From the NCBI RefSeq assembly GCF_002864045.1, contig NZ_PJPV01000005.1, positions 1 through 58,730 on the forward strand: DNA of 58,730 bases. Reading direction: 5' to 3'. A model generated the notes under the pieces. It was given only the letters and a program-made list of their open reading frames with translations, was not told the origin of the DNA and searched no databases. Numbering within the stretch: position 1 is the first letter of the stretch; each line of letters begins with the position of its first letter. Source of the stretch: Endozoicomonas acroporae. GTDB taxonomy: Bacteria; Pseudomonadota; Gammaproteobacteria; Pseudomonadales; Endozoicomonadaceae. This document shows positions 39,101-47,053 of the stretch, in pieces. A program made the position numbers and the translations under genes.

Positions 39101-42100
39101 ATGTTCAACCTGTGGCAGACCCTCCCACACTGGTGGTTATGCCTGCGGGTGCTGCCCCTGACACCGTTAAGATAACGGGAAATGAAGATCAGCACATTGC
39201 CATTGGCAGCCACATCAAGGCAGCCCTGGTGGACACGGACGGTTCTGAAAGCCTGTTCCTGAAAGTCACACCATTGGTTAAGCCCGGAGAAGCTATAGGC
39301 CGCCTGTGGATTCAGCAGGGAAGCGCCTGGACAGAAATAGTGCCCGGCTCAACGAACAGCTTTGAAGCCACTGGTCCGGATATTGACCGTCTCTATTATC
39401 AACCGGGAAAAGATCGAAGTTCGGCAAACTTTGACGATGTTCGTTTGCAGATAAACGCCATCAGTCGTGAATCTCCTCAGGATGGTATCGCACCGGCGGC
39501 TGGCAAAGAAGAAGCCATGTCGCCAGACCGGTTTATGCAAATAAGCATCAAAGGGGTTCCGGATGCGCCGGAAGTGACGCCGAATAATACCTGGACCATG
39601 AATCCGGATACTGCCAATGAGTTGACAGGCCACGGCAAAGAAGACCAAAGACTGCCCCTGGTGTTTGATCTGCACTCAACAGATATGGATGGCTCCGAAA
39701 GCCTGAACTCAGTCGTTACCCTGAAAGACAGCCGGTTTCGTCTGGAAGATAATCACGGACGGCAGCCGCCCATCGCTTATCTCGTTAATGACAAACCGTT
39801 TTTCCAAATAACGGCAGCTGATCTTATCTCCGGCAAATATCGGTTAACACCACCCCCGGACTATGCCGGTGAGGCACTGGTGCCCATGAAGGTTCTGGTG
39901 ACAGAACTGGACGGAGCCCATGCCATTTTTGACTACCAGCTGCGAGCTATCTTTGCCCCGGTGGTGGATACCCGGGATCAAGCCATCGCACCCATCCGGG
40001 GTAAAGAAGTTGAACTGGACAGAGCCGGTAAATTTCTCTCGGGTGGAGCACCACTGGCCCTTACCGGGTTCACCCCGGGCGACAGTGATGGCAGCGAAGC
40101 CATGACCGATATTACCGGATTCAATTTGCCCGATGGTTTCCAACTGATGGTAAATGGCGCATTGCTGGCCAACCAGTGCGGGTCCCTGGTTGATCACACG
40201 GGCGGCCTGGATGCACTGAAACGGGCGCTTGCTGCAGGTGATATCCGCATAGTACCGATCCATTCAGATGGAACGATTGATCATGATTACCCGACACCCA
40301 CCCGTCAGAACACCGACTTCAGTTTTACTATAGACATCACGGATCAGCAGAATGATTTAACGGCGATAAAAGAGGTAACCGTCAGTGGGCATATTGACTG
40401 GCGAGGTGAAGTTGATGGAGAACAGCCTCCAGCCACACCGTTCAATCCTGATGAAAACACCCGGGTCATTATTGATAACCCCGGGCCTTTTACAGGAAAT
40501 GATGTGCCACTGGCGGCATTACAACTGGTTGCCACCGATAAAGATGGCAGTGAGCAGATAAAAAACGACAAGCGACCTCAATATGAAATCGAGGTTTATG
40601 CCCCTGCCGGAAACAAGGTGACAGGAGGCTGGCATCTGCACACCTCTGGAGGACAGGAGCTGATCTTTGATAACGATAAATGGCTGATTCAAAGTGGCGA
40701 ACTTGATGGCGTCTCGGTTCATTTTACCGAGAAGGGCAGGTACTTTGTCCATACGAAAGTCATTGTTGAAGACGCTGGGGATGAGGAAGCACGCTATGCA
40801 CGGATGGAGGTCATTGTCCAAGAGAATACCGGTTGCCCGGATCAACCGATACCACCAGAGAACCTATTTGTCTGCCGAGAACCGGTAGAGGGTAAAGAGG
40901 ATTACTACTTCACTATTCCAGACCGTTGCATCAACCTCGACCAGACCCACACCTCTTCAGCGGAAGAAACCATATTCCGTATGACGGTGACTGATCTTCA
41001 CGGGTGGAGCCTTAAAGGTTTCACAACGGTGTACTGGAATAACGATGGTGAGGTCACCGAGTACCTCACCAGGCCGGAAGACGTCGGAAACCTTCAATTT
41101 CGCCCCCCCAGGGACTTTTCCGGAGAGGACAGTATTACCTATCACATATTGAAGAGAAATACCGATTCCGACCAGACCAGCAAAACAGACTTCAAGATCC
41201 CGTTCAAGGTACTGCCGGTGGTGGAAAACTCACCGGATGAACCACCGGAAGATTCGATATATGACTTGAGAGCCTGGACAAAACCGGCAGCGGAGGCCGA
41301 TGAGTGGAAGGATGCGGATCATCCCGAACCCATGCACCTGCAGTTAAGAACAACCGATATTGATGGTTCGGAAACCATCGAAAAAGTTGTCTTTAAGCCA
41401 CCGGACAATATCGTTATCGGTGGTGATGGGCTGCAACCGGACAACTCAGTAGCTCGACAAATATCCGAAACAGAAGCGCAGTTTGAGCAACGGATAGCAC
41501 GCTTCACCTTCACTCCCGGAGCGGGACTTCCAGCGGGAACCTATACCATGCCGCTGACTGTAGAAGTAATGGATACCGCTCCGGGAACCGGAAATACCGA
41601 CAGCAAGGTATTTAGCAAAGCGATTGACCTGATAGTCAAACCAGTCAATCACTGTGCCACCCTTACTGCACCCAATCAGGAAGGCCATGAAGACTCAGAT
41701 ATCCCTATTAAAGGGCTGATTGCTGCCCTGAACGATAGTGATGGCTCTGAAGTCATCTCTGTTGTGCTCTCTGGCCTCCCTGATGGCAAGGTGGTCAAGG
41801 ACAGTTCCGGCAACCCCCTGCCCTTTAACGGGAGCGGGAAGTGGCAGATTCCAGCACACTTAATGGATAACAACGGCCATGTACAGCCACTGTTCCTGAG
41901 GCCGGTGAAAGACTTCAGCGGTGTCGTGCAACTGACCCTGAAAAGTCACAGCCACGAACAGAGCCTGAGTACGGTTTGCAGTGACGAGCAGGCATTTCAG
42001 ATTACGGTACAACCTGTGGGTGACCCCATCACACTGGATCACATTCCCGGGGCAATGACGGGGGATGAAAACACTCCCATCGCCTTTCGTCTGAATGCCA

Positions 42101-43818
42101 AAACCACAGACAGCCATTCAGACAAACATGATCATCCAGAAGAACTTCAGGCCACATTGACGATTTTACCGGGCAGCACCCCCACGTTGATGCCTCCTGA
42201 GCCAGAGGCCATCAAACCCAGCCTCACTATTCCTGACCAAACGACAACCATATTCTCAGCCAATGACTCAGGCGGTTACACCGCAACCATAGCAACAGCG
42301 GATACCACATTACCCGAGCTGGAATTTAATTCTGGCGATGGTCATGGAACACTGCTGATGTCGTTGGCCGTCCGGTCTGTGGATAAAACCGATGGACTGA
42401 CAACAGCCTATGGCCCTGAAGTTGTGATGGATAGCACCATTACCATTGCGCCAAAGTCTGATAAGCCCTCACTGCAGATTGATCGCAAAAGCATCATTAC
42501 CACCGTAGAGACACCAGCGCCTGTTTTTATCCGGGCTTCAGTGATCAATCCGGCTGAGACGGTCAGCAATCTGGTCGGCACGGAGCTCTACACCCTTGTT
42601 CAGGGACTGCCAGGCAGTGCATCGCTGGTTAACCATACCGGAACACCAACCGGCACGCCTTCCTCCAGCCCAGCAGGTATTGCACTGGTCAGCAGTGCGC
42701 TGCCAAACCTGTACCTTAAAGATCATCAAACCGGAAGTTATACCCTGAATATTGAGGCCATCTCCGATGTTGGCGATGGGAATAACCAGAGCAGTGATGT
42801 CATTGCCCTGAACATTGTGGTGGTTGAAAAAAGTCAAGACATCAGCGGCACCCCAAACAGCGATATTATCATTTCCGATGGCACAACGCCGAAGATCTCC
42901 GCTGGTAATGGAGATGATCTCATTGCCGGGGGTAACGGTGAAAACCAGATACTTCCCGGGTCAGGAAACAATACAGTTTGGGGGGGAGCGTACTCAGGCT
43001 CAGGCGATGGTCGCCGTGATACGTTCCTCTTTGAGGCTGGCGATACAGGCACAACCGCTATCCGGGACTTCGAGCCCGGCGTGGACGTTATTGATTTGAG
43101 CCAGCTGCTGAACCTTGACGAGGTGTGGTCCGGTAGTGATCTGGCGAACCAGGTCACCATTGATGAAATGGATGGGAAAGTGCGGATCACTGCACTATCC
43201 GAGGTGATTACACTGGATACCATACCGCTGGAAACGCTGTTGCCCGGGGGAAACACCATGGATACTGCAGAACGTTTAAGCTCGCTGGTTGAACAGGGTC
43301 ACCTGATTGTCTCCCATCAGTTTGGTCACCAGGGAAAAGATACCCTGTATGCACCACCAGCCGCTGAATTAAAGGGCGATGGCATTGTAAATGCCGGTGC
43401 CGGAGATGATCACCTGTATGCCAACAATGAGGGCAGCAAACTGAGAGGCGGGTCTGGCAACGATATTCTGGAGCTGAGCCGAACCAGCCATGCAATAGAC
43501 AGGCTCTACTGGCGGAAAGAAGACGCTGGCAGTGAAGCTGCACCCGCTTATGACCGGGTATTCAATTTTCACAGCGCAGAAGATGTTATCGATATCTCAG
43601 GCTTCCTGCCTGCAGAAGCCAGCGCCCAGCCTTATGATTACATGGCGCTGAACAGCAACGGCAGCAGTACCAACCTGAACCTTGCCAGTACCAGCGCCCA
43701 CCACTGGACCAATACCATTGAGCTTGCAAATGTCGACTGGTTACAGGGCAGCAGTTCGGAAGATGCGCTGAAATACCAGCTGGAACAAGGTTACCTGATC
43801 ACCGGGTTTCCTATCTAG
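33124..43818 (+). CDS. Giant RTX/LapA-like adhesin, type I secretion substrate
   Basis: The protein has 3564 residues and no Sec signal. Residues 1-60 resemble the LapA/BapA N-terminal module that plugs the outer-membrane channel and retains the adhesin (GHAWKLLSGQRRQLLAEGERLTAGELIELE). Next come Ig-like modules (about 140-350, GNTATAELLLSID), then many cadherin/VCBS-like modules (FTVTDTDGDSNSATI, VAITDSDGDTTEK). A D-x-DGSE motif recurs at about 1913, 2038, 2188, 2321, 2473, 2746 and 2872, probably calcium binding. Glycine-rich RTX nonapeptides lie at about 3258-3285 (GNGDDLIAGGNG). Two C-terminal type I target modules follow (IRDFEPGVDVIDLSQLL; DRVFNFHSAEDVIDISGFL), ending LITGFPI. Predicted to sit on the cell surface and mediate attachment or biofilm. 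No lapD/lapG homologues are in the window. Confidence 0.93.
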   Translation: MNKLVLLRNDGRIISIVGHAWKLLSGQRRQLLAEGERLTAGELIELEGNADILIHPIAAGALSVSELINANDYLLSDTPSITLAGDNIRDANEKTADEGLMTPTIIPLYTPTITPDAGIGTRPDHLPEITETLHEGDSDQTTMDSLALITINTPITPDNIVNDRESRALTIAGRVVNVEPLCPVTLTLTDKVGHQLQLKTTVNSHGSSWQIEAPDLTGRGLFNGPITITAETSDLAGNIARDSTTFLLDTVTEITLELAPQSDSCYGKAADTDDNPTSDNTPVMTGTGEVNGTIALFADGQPLKSGIPVANNGTWSAQITHPLSDGSHTVTAQITDMAGNTATAELLLSIDTEAGIWINDIDTCGIYSFDTPITGETTGIDNGQPVTVFFGPGLFQNRITTEVSSKVPVEDNHWSHPPFMAPITGGANYQVLASVADCTCTIATDHLMPLGNPSDINIQESVDLGASKNIDPISASGTVLSIEPGYLTDLPDNISIIDNGSSFPASWQITSHKTLTAVYHDGTSTQTALTFTLPDSGTGLATLQVDRPFFHPGGNNELGFTLPYQKSLYSPTYQRTHYSKAGLRVTITDDVPTLVDHTPVLVQEGTTAMWSEHNGKLFTPVQAGSDGGLLTAINGTPLTSGHNLSGDIADFYPFPGQYGTLYVNPDGTWKYTATPDQFHTTDSTLTETFTFTVTDTDGDSNSATICFTVLDGTALSFSNDTVSTMSIDQECDQPGPIPDYGQITVLKGSDPLLPNQLQFDINATTEQLHNALASRLPTSDGENLDLDNLYPGPGNQSLVLKTLSDKKEVLSIQLGNISTDTSGNLSANLVVQQLANLDVTEPEPAIIPLVLTASDHDLNTISHTVTLAVIDGGVTLRDDHIEVTEGQTVTGNLLDNDVQCLETLTITKVSLDRFYLDKNTTTKTGQVFDFQTDTSIETLYGTLTVKPDGNYTYTALDSLYHPGQQPLPQEFTYTVTDSSGDTAHAAVSVRIKDGPPATGNEQINLTFTENNLTTSPRYPEYYAGTIATLHGDGSDAIAPQSLRFTADPDNLNGILTSLGTPVSFTSAGNQLRGSVIENGQNIDILTLSLSAVNKNNKNLMVRVNGELARPLDHLAGTVGNNSVMVNGERIILSLPFTFDDIDGTPAVTESKVKATIIDGVSPVLSNPSRVNINEVNLPVTATGTITATPKSDQIVPDSWRFSAIQPGLDGLFANQQPLIWKAQGPTLSLYWPAQPESPVLTVTLDDHPLPALSASLHYTVKLYHPMDQDKGSWPLAIAVAITDSDGDTTEKQIPVQINDVSSNLELKLAINDLEMTEPLYQRTPASERINVDIRADTDAVIKVWFLPPVVDSSGFALDVLGNQLTADGLPIRYFGPTAGVRYPETWEAWSIQDGKQKDQIFSLTTIQPDGKVIYVPSGTSVTATIGITWYHYLDHLTATGLNTPMLPVSYTLEAIDADGTTTRDVLTLSLLDGEYPTPGKITQPPATTDINKGNDTSVTGTLHYIPGSDRPVPVFDRFIIAQEVAGFSSDGKPLTGITVSGPDQSVLTISRANDNLPVFRFSVNDPQPTAATIQFEQLDNLDHPPSLASQSNSITLTIPVLMSDSDNSLNSTPVNFLYTVVDTVPVANGNYYWKNNQPIGEEGQTFSDNLLRNDSLNADADNARLTAITYQNMVYPVSPTGKTTITTDAGILTVQSNGRWWFPSYPHINHSAGQNFTLKMFHTIVDGDGDNSSAPFQITIADRAATFTSVINTEGPEDTQTPIALSFAIDLGDPDRQETLTSLSVSTRDLQGGTLIWNGKLLSATGDTVHIPLAAMSRSMVSGSIILSAVNLGYLPAADASDFTLHNHQVTLNLNATISNNQGPVQSLSTPVVIHVKGVADPPTWPEQIPVVTGEEDQSIPLGNSIKAGLKDKDGSEVLSYQIMQLPDSMKLLCHGQEINAGATLTPEQFGQLVVQSDEHWSGRLEIKVDAIATEQGYFAVAIARSPATIIVNVQPVADPPTLVVMPAGAAPDTVKITGNEDQHIAIGSHIKAALVDTDGSESLFLKVTPLVKPGEAIGRLWIQQGSAWTEIVPGSTNSFEATGPDIDRLYYQPGKDRSSANFDDVRLQINAISRESPQDGIAPAAGKEEAMSPDRFMQISIKGVPDAPEVTPNNTWTMNPDTANELTGHGKEDQRLPLVFDLHSTDMDGSESLNSVVTLKDSRFRLEDNHGRQPPIAYLVNDKPFFQITAADLISGKYRLTPPPDYAGEALVPMKVLVTELDGAHAIFDYQLRAIFAPVVDTRDQAIAPIRGKEVELDRAGKFLSGGAPLALTGFTPGDSDGSEAMTDITGFNLPDGFQLMVNGALLANQCGSLVDHTGGLDALKRALAAGDIRIVPIHSDGTIDHDYPTPTRQNTDFSFTIDITDQQNDLTAIKEVTVSGHIDWRGEVDGEQPPATPFNPDENTRVIIDNPGPFTGNDVPLAALQLVATDKDGSEQIKNDKRPQYEIEVYAPAGNKVTGGWHLHTSGGQELIFDNDKWLIQSGELDGVSVHFTEKGRYFVHTKVIVEDAGDEEARYARMEVIVQENTGCPDQPIPPENLFVCREPVEGKEDYYFTIPDRCINLDQTHTSSAEETIFRMTVTDLHGWSLKGFTTVYWNNDGEVTEYLTRPEDVGNLQFRPPRDFSGEDSITYHILKRNTDSDQTSKTDFKIPFKVLPVVENSPDEPPEDSIYDLRAWTKPAAEADEWKDADHPEPMHLQLRTTDIDGSETIEKVVFKPPDNIVIGGDGLQPDNSVARQISETEAQFEQRIARFTFTPGAGLPAGTYTMPLTVEVMDTAPGTGNTDSKVFSKAIDLIVKPVNHCATLTAPNQEGHEDSDIPIKGLIAALNDSDGSEVISVVLSGLPDGKVVKDSSGNPLPFNGSGKWQIPAHLMDNNGHVQPLFLRPVKDFSGVVQLTLKSHSHEQSLSTVCSDEQAFQITVQPVGDPITLDHIPGAMTGDENTPIAFRLNAKTTDSHSDKHDHPEELQATLTILPGSTPTLMPPEPEAIKPSLTIPDQTTTIFSANDSGGYTATIATADTTLPELEFNSGDGHGTLLMSLAVRSVDKTDGLTTAYGPEVVMDSTITIAPKSDKPSLQIDRKSIITTVETPAPVFIRASVINPAETVSNLVGTELYTLVQGLPGSASLVNHTGTPTGTPSSSPAGIALVSSALPNLYLKDHQTGSYTLNIEAISDVGDGNNQSSDVIALNIVVVEKSQDISGTPNSDIIISDGTTPKISAGNGDDLIAGGNGENQILPGSGNNTVWGGAYSGSGDGRRDTFLFEAGDTGTTAIRDFEPGVDVIDLSQLLNLDEVWSGSDLANQVTIDEMDGKVRITALSEVITLDTIPLETLLPGGNTMDTAERLSSLVEQGHLIVSHQFGHQGKDTLYAPPAAELKGDGIVNAGAGDDHLYANNEGSKLRGGSGNDILELSRTSHAIDRLYWRKEDAGSEAAPAYDRVFNFHSAEDVIDISGFLPAEASAQPYDYMALNSNGSSTNLNLASTSAHHWTNTIELANVDWLQGSSSEDALKYQLEQGYLITGFPI

Positions 43819-44000
43819 CGGTACAATCATTAATCACCTTGAACAACTGCAAATTTAGAATATCCTTCATCTTTTCGCTCAAGCGCTGTGGTGACGTTCC
43901 AGTAGGGGTAGTTACGGTTACTCCTGCACCTGTTCACACTTGCCAAATCACTGCTACGGATACGAAACTATGCAGTTTTGATCAGCCACAGCAGCCCTCA

Positions 44001-45122
44001 ATGACGACATCCGAAAATCAAGAAAGAGCCAACACTGAAGACTTCCTGTCTATTTTTCTTCAGGACATTCCGTTGATGGATGTTCGTGCCCCTGTGGAGT
44101 TCGCCAAGGGCAGTTTCCCCCTGGCGATCAATATCCCCATTCTGGATGACCACCAACGGGAACTGATTGGTACCTGTTATCAAGAAGAAGGACCTGAGGC
44201 GGCTGTTACCCTGGGCTACAGACTGGCTACTGATGATATCCGGGCTCAGCGACTCGAAGCCTGGCAATCACTTATCAGGCAACAGCCAAAAGGGTACCTG
44301 TTCTGCTTTCGTGGTGGACAACGCTCCCATATTACCCAGCAGTGGCTGAAGGAATCTGGCTACCCTTACCCATTAATCAAAGGTGGCTATAAAGCCCTGA
44401 GACGTTTTCTGATCGATGAACTGGAACGCTCCATTGATGAAATTCCATTCATTATCCTCAGTGGCAAAACCGGTACCGGCAAAACCTGGCTGATTCAACA
44501 ACTGCCTTACAGCATTGACCTGGAAGGCCTCGCCAACCACAGAGGCTCCAGCTTTGGCCGCCGATACGGTGGACAGCCGGGCCAGATCGATTTTGAAAAC
44601 CGCCTGTCCATCGCGCTGCTGAAGCACCGTCACAGACACCCCGGAATGCCGGTACTGCTGGAAGATGAAAGTAAACTGATTGGCCGCTGCAGCCTGCCCC
44701 AGACGATGCGGGACAAAATGCAGCAATCCCCGTTAATTTTGCTCGAAGAGACCATGGAAGAGCGGGTCAGGATTGGTCTTAAGGAGTATGTAACCGACAA
44801 TCTTGCCGAGTTTATTGCCGCTTATGGTGAACCACAGGGTTTTGAGCAATTTGTCGAAGGCCTCTCTGGTAGCCTTTACCGTATTCGCCGCCGACTGGGT
44901 GGAGAACGCTATCAGCAATTAACCGACATTCTGGAAAACGCCATTGTGCAACATAGATCGGGCGGAGGAATAGCAGGCTACAGCCCTTTGATCGGTGATC
45001 TGCTCAGCAATTATTACGACCCCATGTATGACTATCAGCTGGGGCAGAAGGAGGGTAAAGTGATCTTTCGGGGGGATCGTGAGGCTATTGAGCATTACTA
45101 CAACTCATCGCTGATAAACTAG
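44001..45122 (+). CDS. selU: tRNA 2-selenouridine/geranyl-2-thiouridine synthase
   Basis: The protein has 373 residues from ATG 44001; an upstream in-frame start would add 54 residues absent from the family. Residues 10-125 form a rhodanese domain with the active-site cysteine C102 in FCFRGGQRS. Residues about 150-165 hold a P-loop (SGKTGTGKT), followed by HRGSSFGRRYGGQPGQIDFEN, highly diagnostic for SelU (YbbB/MnmH). The enzyme geranylates 2-thiouridine at the wobble position of certain tRNAs and exchanges sulfur for selenium using selenophosphate. Length is close to E. coli YbbB (364). The 182-bp gap after the adhesin gene shows no terminator. selD is not in the window. Confidence 0.96.
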   Translation: MTTSENQERANTEDFLSIFLQDIPLMDVRAPVEFAKGSFPLAINIPILDDHQRELIGTCYQEEGPEAAVTLGYRLATDDIRAQRLEAWQSLIRQQPKGYLFCFRGGQRSHITQQWLKESGYPYPLIKGGYKALRRFLIDELERSIDEIPFIILSGKTGTGKTWLIQQLPYSIDLEGLANHRGSSFGRRYGGQPGQIDFENRLSIALLKHRHRHPGMPVLLEDESKLIGRCSLPQTMRDKMQQSPLILLEETMEERVRIGLKEYVTDNLAEFIAAYGEPQGFEQFVEGLSGSLYRIRRRLGGERYQQLTDILENAIVQHRSGGGIAGYSPLIGDLLSNYYDPMYDYQLGQKEGKVIFRGDREAIEHYYNSSLIN

Positions 45123-45278
45123 TTCAGGCCGACATTGGCGTTAGCAAGGCTTTTAATACAGAGCCTTGCCTGAAATTGCCATATCCATAAGGAGCTTCGA
45201 AAAAAAGCACTATTACTGAGATGCCTCTTTGGAGTTGTCTGGAAATAACTTCCCTATTTTCATTGCCTGACTCCGTTC

Positions 45279-45332
45279 AGCTTGTCGAAGTTCGGTGGCA
45301 CGATCCTTCGACAAGCTTCAGGGTGAACTGAA
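45279..45332. repeat. REP-like inverted repeat (cttcgacaagct family)
   Basis: agcttgtcgaag (45279-45290) pairs with cttcgacaagct (45306-45317), and gttca/tgaac flank them. The core with cagggtgaac resembles a palindromic repeat dispersed in many bacterial genomes. A diverged relative lies inside the element at 50366-50488. It lies just past the 3' end of the minus-strand glycosyltransferase gene and also follows selU, so it may act as a shared 3' structure for convergent transcripts. Confidence 0.65.
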
Positions 45333-45344
45333 ATCGGGAACTTA

Positions 45345-46901
45345 TTAAAAGATAATTCCTTTAAGACGCTGATAACTATCGATGGCCTGTTGTAATGACT
45401 CCAAAATGAGCCGGGTTCGAAATAGCTTCGTGCCATGATGAATAAAACTGTCACCATCCTCATAGCCCTGCTCCCGCTCTTCATCAACGCCCTGAATTTG
45501 CAGGCTCTGATCGTACCAGGGCTGTTGCTTGACAAATGAATCCCTTTGGTAGGTATTGAGATTGAGCCCCTTGGTCCTGACCCTGTTTGGAACTATCCTG
45601 ATCAAGTTAAGGTCTTTGTTGATTGGGGCAAATAAGAAACCATGCTTAACGAGGTATTTCAATACACCCTGCTCGTGCAACGTATGATTTTGCGGTTGAT
45701 AGCCATGCACCCGGTCATTACTGAATAACGACCACATATGCAAAAATGACCGTGCTTTCTCGGTCTTTTTCACCAATAGTATCCCGGTATTAAGCAAGGC
45801 CCAGCGGTTGTCTCCGGCAACAAGCAGATCAGCGTTCCCAAACTCTTTGATATACTTGTCGAGCATTCCGGAAATACCGGCAAAGTCATTGATAACAATA
45901 TCATCATCAAGCCACACCACCCATTGACCGGCAGGCACCTCTTCACACTCCAGGACGTTTTTAAGAGCGAAGACTTTCAGCCAGTACAACTGCTTTGCCC
46001 CCAGTTCTTCGCGAAATTCAAATGGATATACAAATCGGTAATTGATACCCCGAAGCCTGGCGTAAGCGGCGTGATTTTCTCTGGTCAGCTGGGCGGTCGC
46101 CCGGGTGCCACCGGATAGAATAAGGGCAACGTTTGAGCCCTCCCGGTTGTTAAGATCAAAGCTCATTGACCGGTAGGCTTGAATGATCTTCTCCTGACGG
46201 TCTTCGTTAATAGTTGGTAAGAGCTGATCAAGAAACGATTTATTGATCCGTTCAAATTCATGGAACATTGGATGTCGATTGGTAATGGCCTGACAGACTG
46301 AATGGGTAGATTTAACCGAAAATGATGTGTCAGGATACCCCCTCACAGGACAATCGTCAGCATGCGAACAGATCAAATCTTCCGGTTTCTCTCTTTCAAA
46401 TCTGGCTTCCTGACAGAAGGCTATTTCCAGGGCGTCGTCAGTCAACCTGCAGTTATTGCCCCTCCTGTGAACAGGGAACACCACAGCGCCCGTACCGGAA
46501 AGAATATACACAAGCCCAACTAACATCGAGGTAAGGCCATTCAGCCTGAAAGGCTTCACGCTTCTTTCAGCGATTGTGGCGTGTTGGCAAGCACTCCTGC
46601 CAGTCATAGAATCCACCAGCGAGGCGAACTCTCTCTCTTCCAACCGCTCCTGATCCGACATCGGAGTCCCATCAACATGCAGGCCAGGTGGGTGGATATA
46701 GGCATGGATAAACTCAGTCATATTGACGCATCGCCGGGAGCCAATTTGAGAATGACATGACCAGAATGCAATCTGATCCTGCGACAATGCTGATGAACGC
46801 TGCTGAGCAAAATTGTTTGGTTCAGCTATTCCACTGGTGGCTTGTTTTTCACACAATGGCATCGCTGGCAGAATATGGCTGGAAATAAAGCTTGATATCA
46901 T
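45345..46901 (-). CDS. GT34-like (GMA12/MNN10) glycosyltransferase
   Basis: The protein has 518 residues. Residues about 122-142 are hydrophobic (LVGLVYILSGTGAVVF) and may anchor it in a membrane. The catalytic half (about 230-515) has GQWVVWLDDDIVIND with the D332-D334 metal/nucleotide-sugar motif, NTGILLVKKTEKARSFLHMW, and LHEQGVLKYL. These blocks in this order resemble family GT34, whose eukaryotic members are alpha-galactosyl-, mannosyl- and xylosyltransferases. The first 120 residues are Cys/His containing and unrecognised. Substrate unknown: surface polysaccharide of the bacterium, or host glycan if exported. Not in an operon; divergent from the malY-like gene. Confidence 0.65.
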   Translation of the reverse strand: MISSFISSHILPAMPLCEKQATSGIAEPNNFAQQRSSALSQDQIAFWSCHSQIGSRRCVNMTEFIHAYIHPPGLHVDGTPMSDQERLEEREFASLVDSMTGRSACQHATIAERSVKPFRLNGLTSMLVGLVYILSGTGAVVFPVHRRGNNCRLTDDALEIAFCQEARFEREKPEDLICSHADDCPVRGYPDTSFSVKSTHSVCQAITNRHPMFHEFERINKSFLDQLLPTINEDRQEKIIQAYRSMSFDLNNREGSNVALILSGGTRATAQLTRENHAAYARLRGINYRFVYPFEFREELGAKQLYWLKVFALKNVLECEEVPAGQWVVWLDDDIVINDFAGISGMLDKYIKEFGNADLLVAGDNRWALLNTGILLVKKTEKARSFLHMWSLFSNDRVHGYQPQNHTLHEQGVLKYLVKHGFLFAPINKDLNLIRIVPNRVRTKGLNLNTYQRDSFVKQQPWYDQSLQIQGVDEEREQGYEDGDSFIHHGTKLFRTRLILESLQQAIDSYQRLKGIIF

Positions 46902-47053
46902 CCTGACTCTACTATGTTAGTTTTTATATGACTAAGCAGTAGACAAAAGTTTTAGGCGGTTGTTCCAATTTTATTCCAAAAGCCAATTAAAAAACTGAAT
47001 ATTAATAAGATACCCAGAAAATAAACACTGGAAAACAAACACTGGATAGCGCA

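Noticed and set aside
33361..43572. Many long antisense frames opposite the adhesin gene
   Set aside because: They mirror a high-GC repetitive coding strand, lack ribosome sites and encode no recognisable motif.
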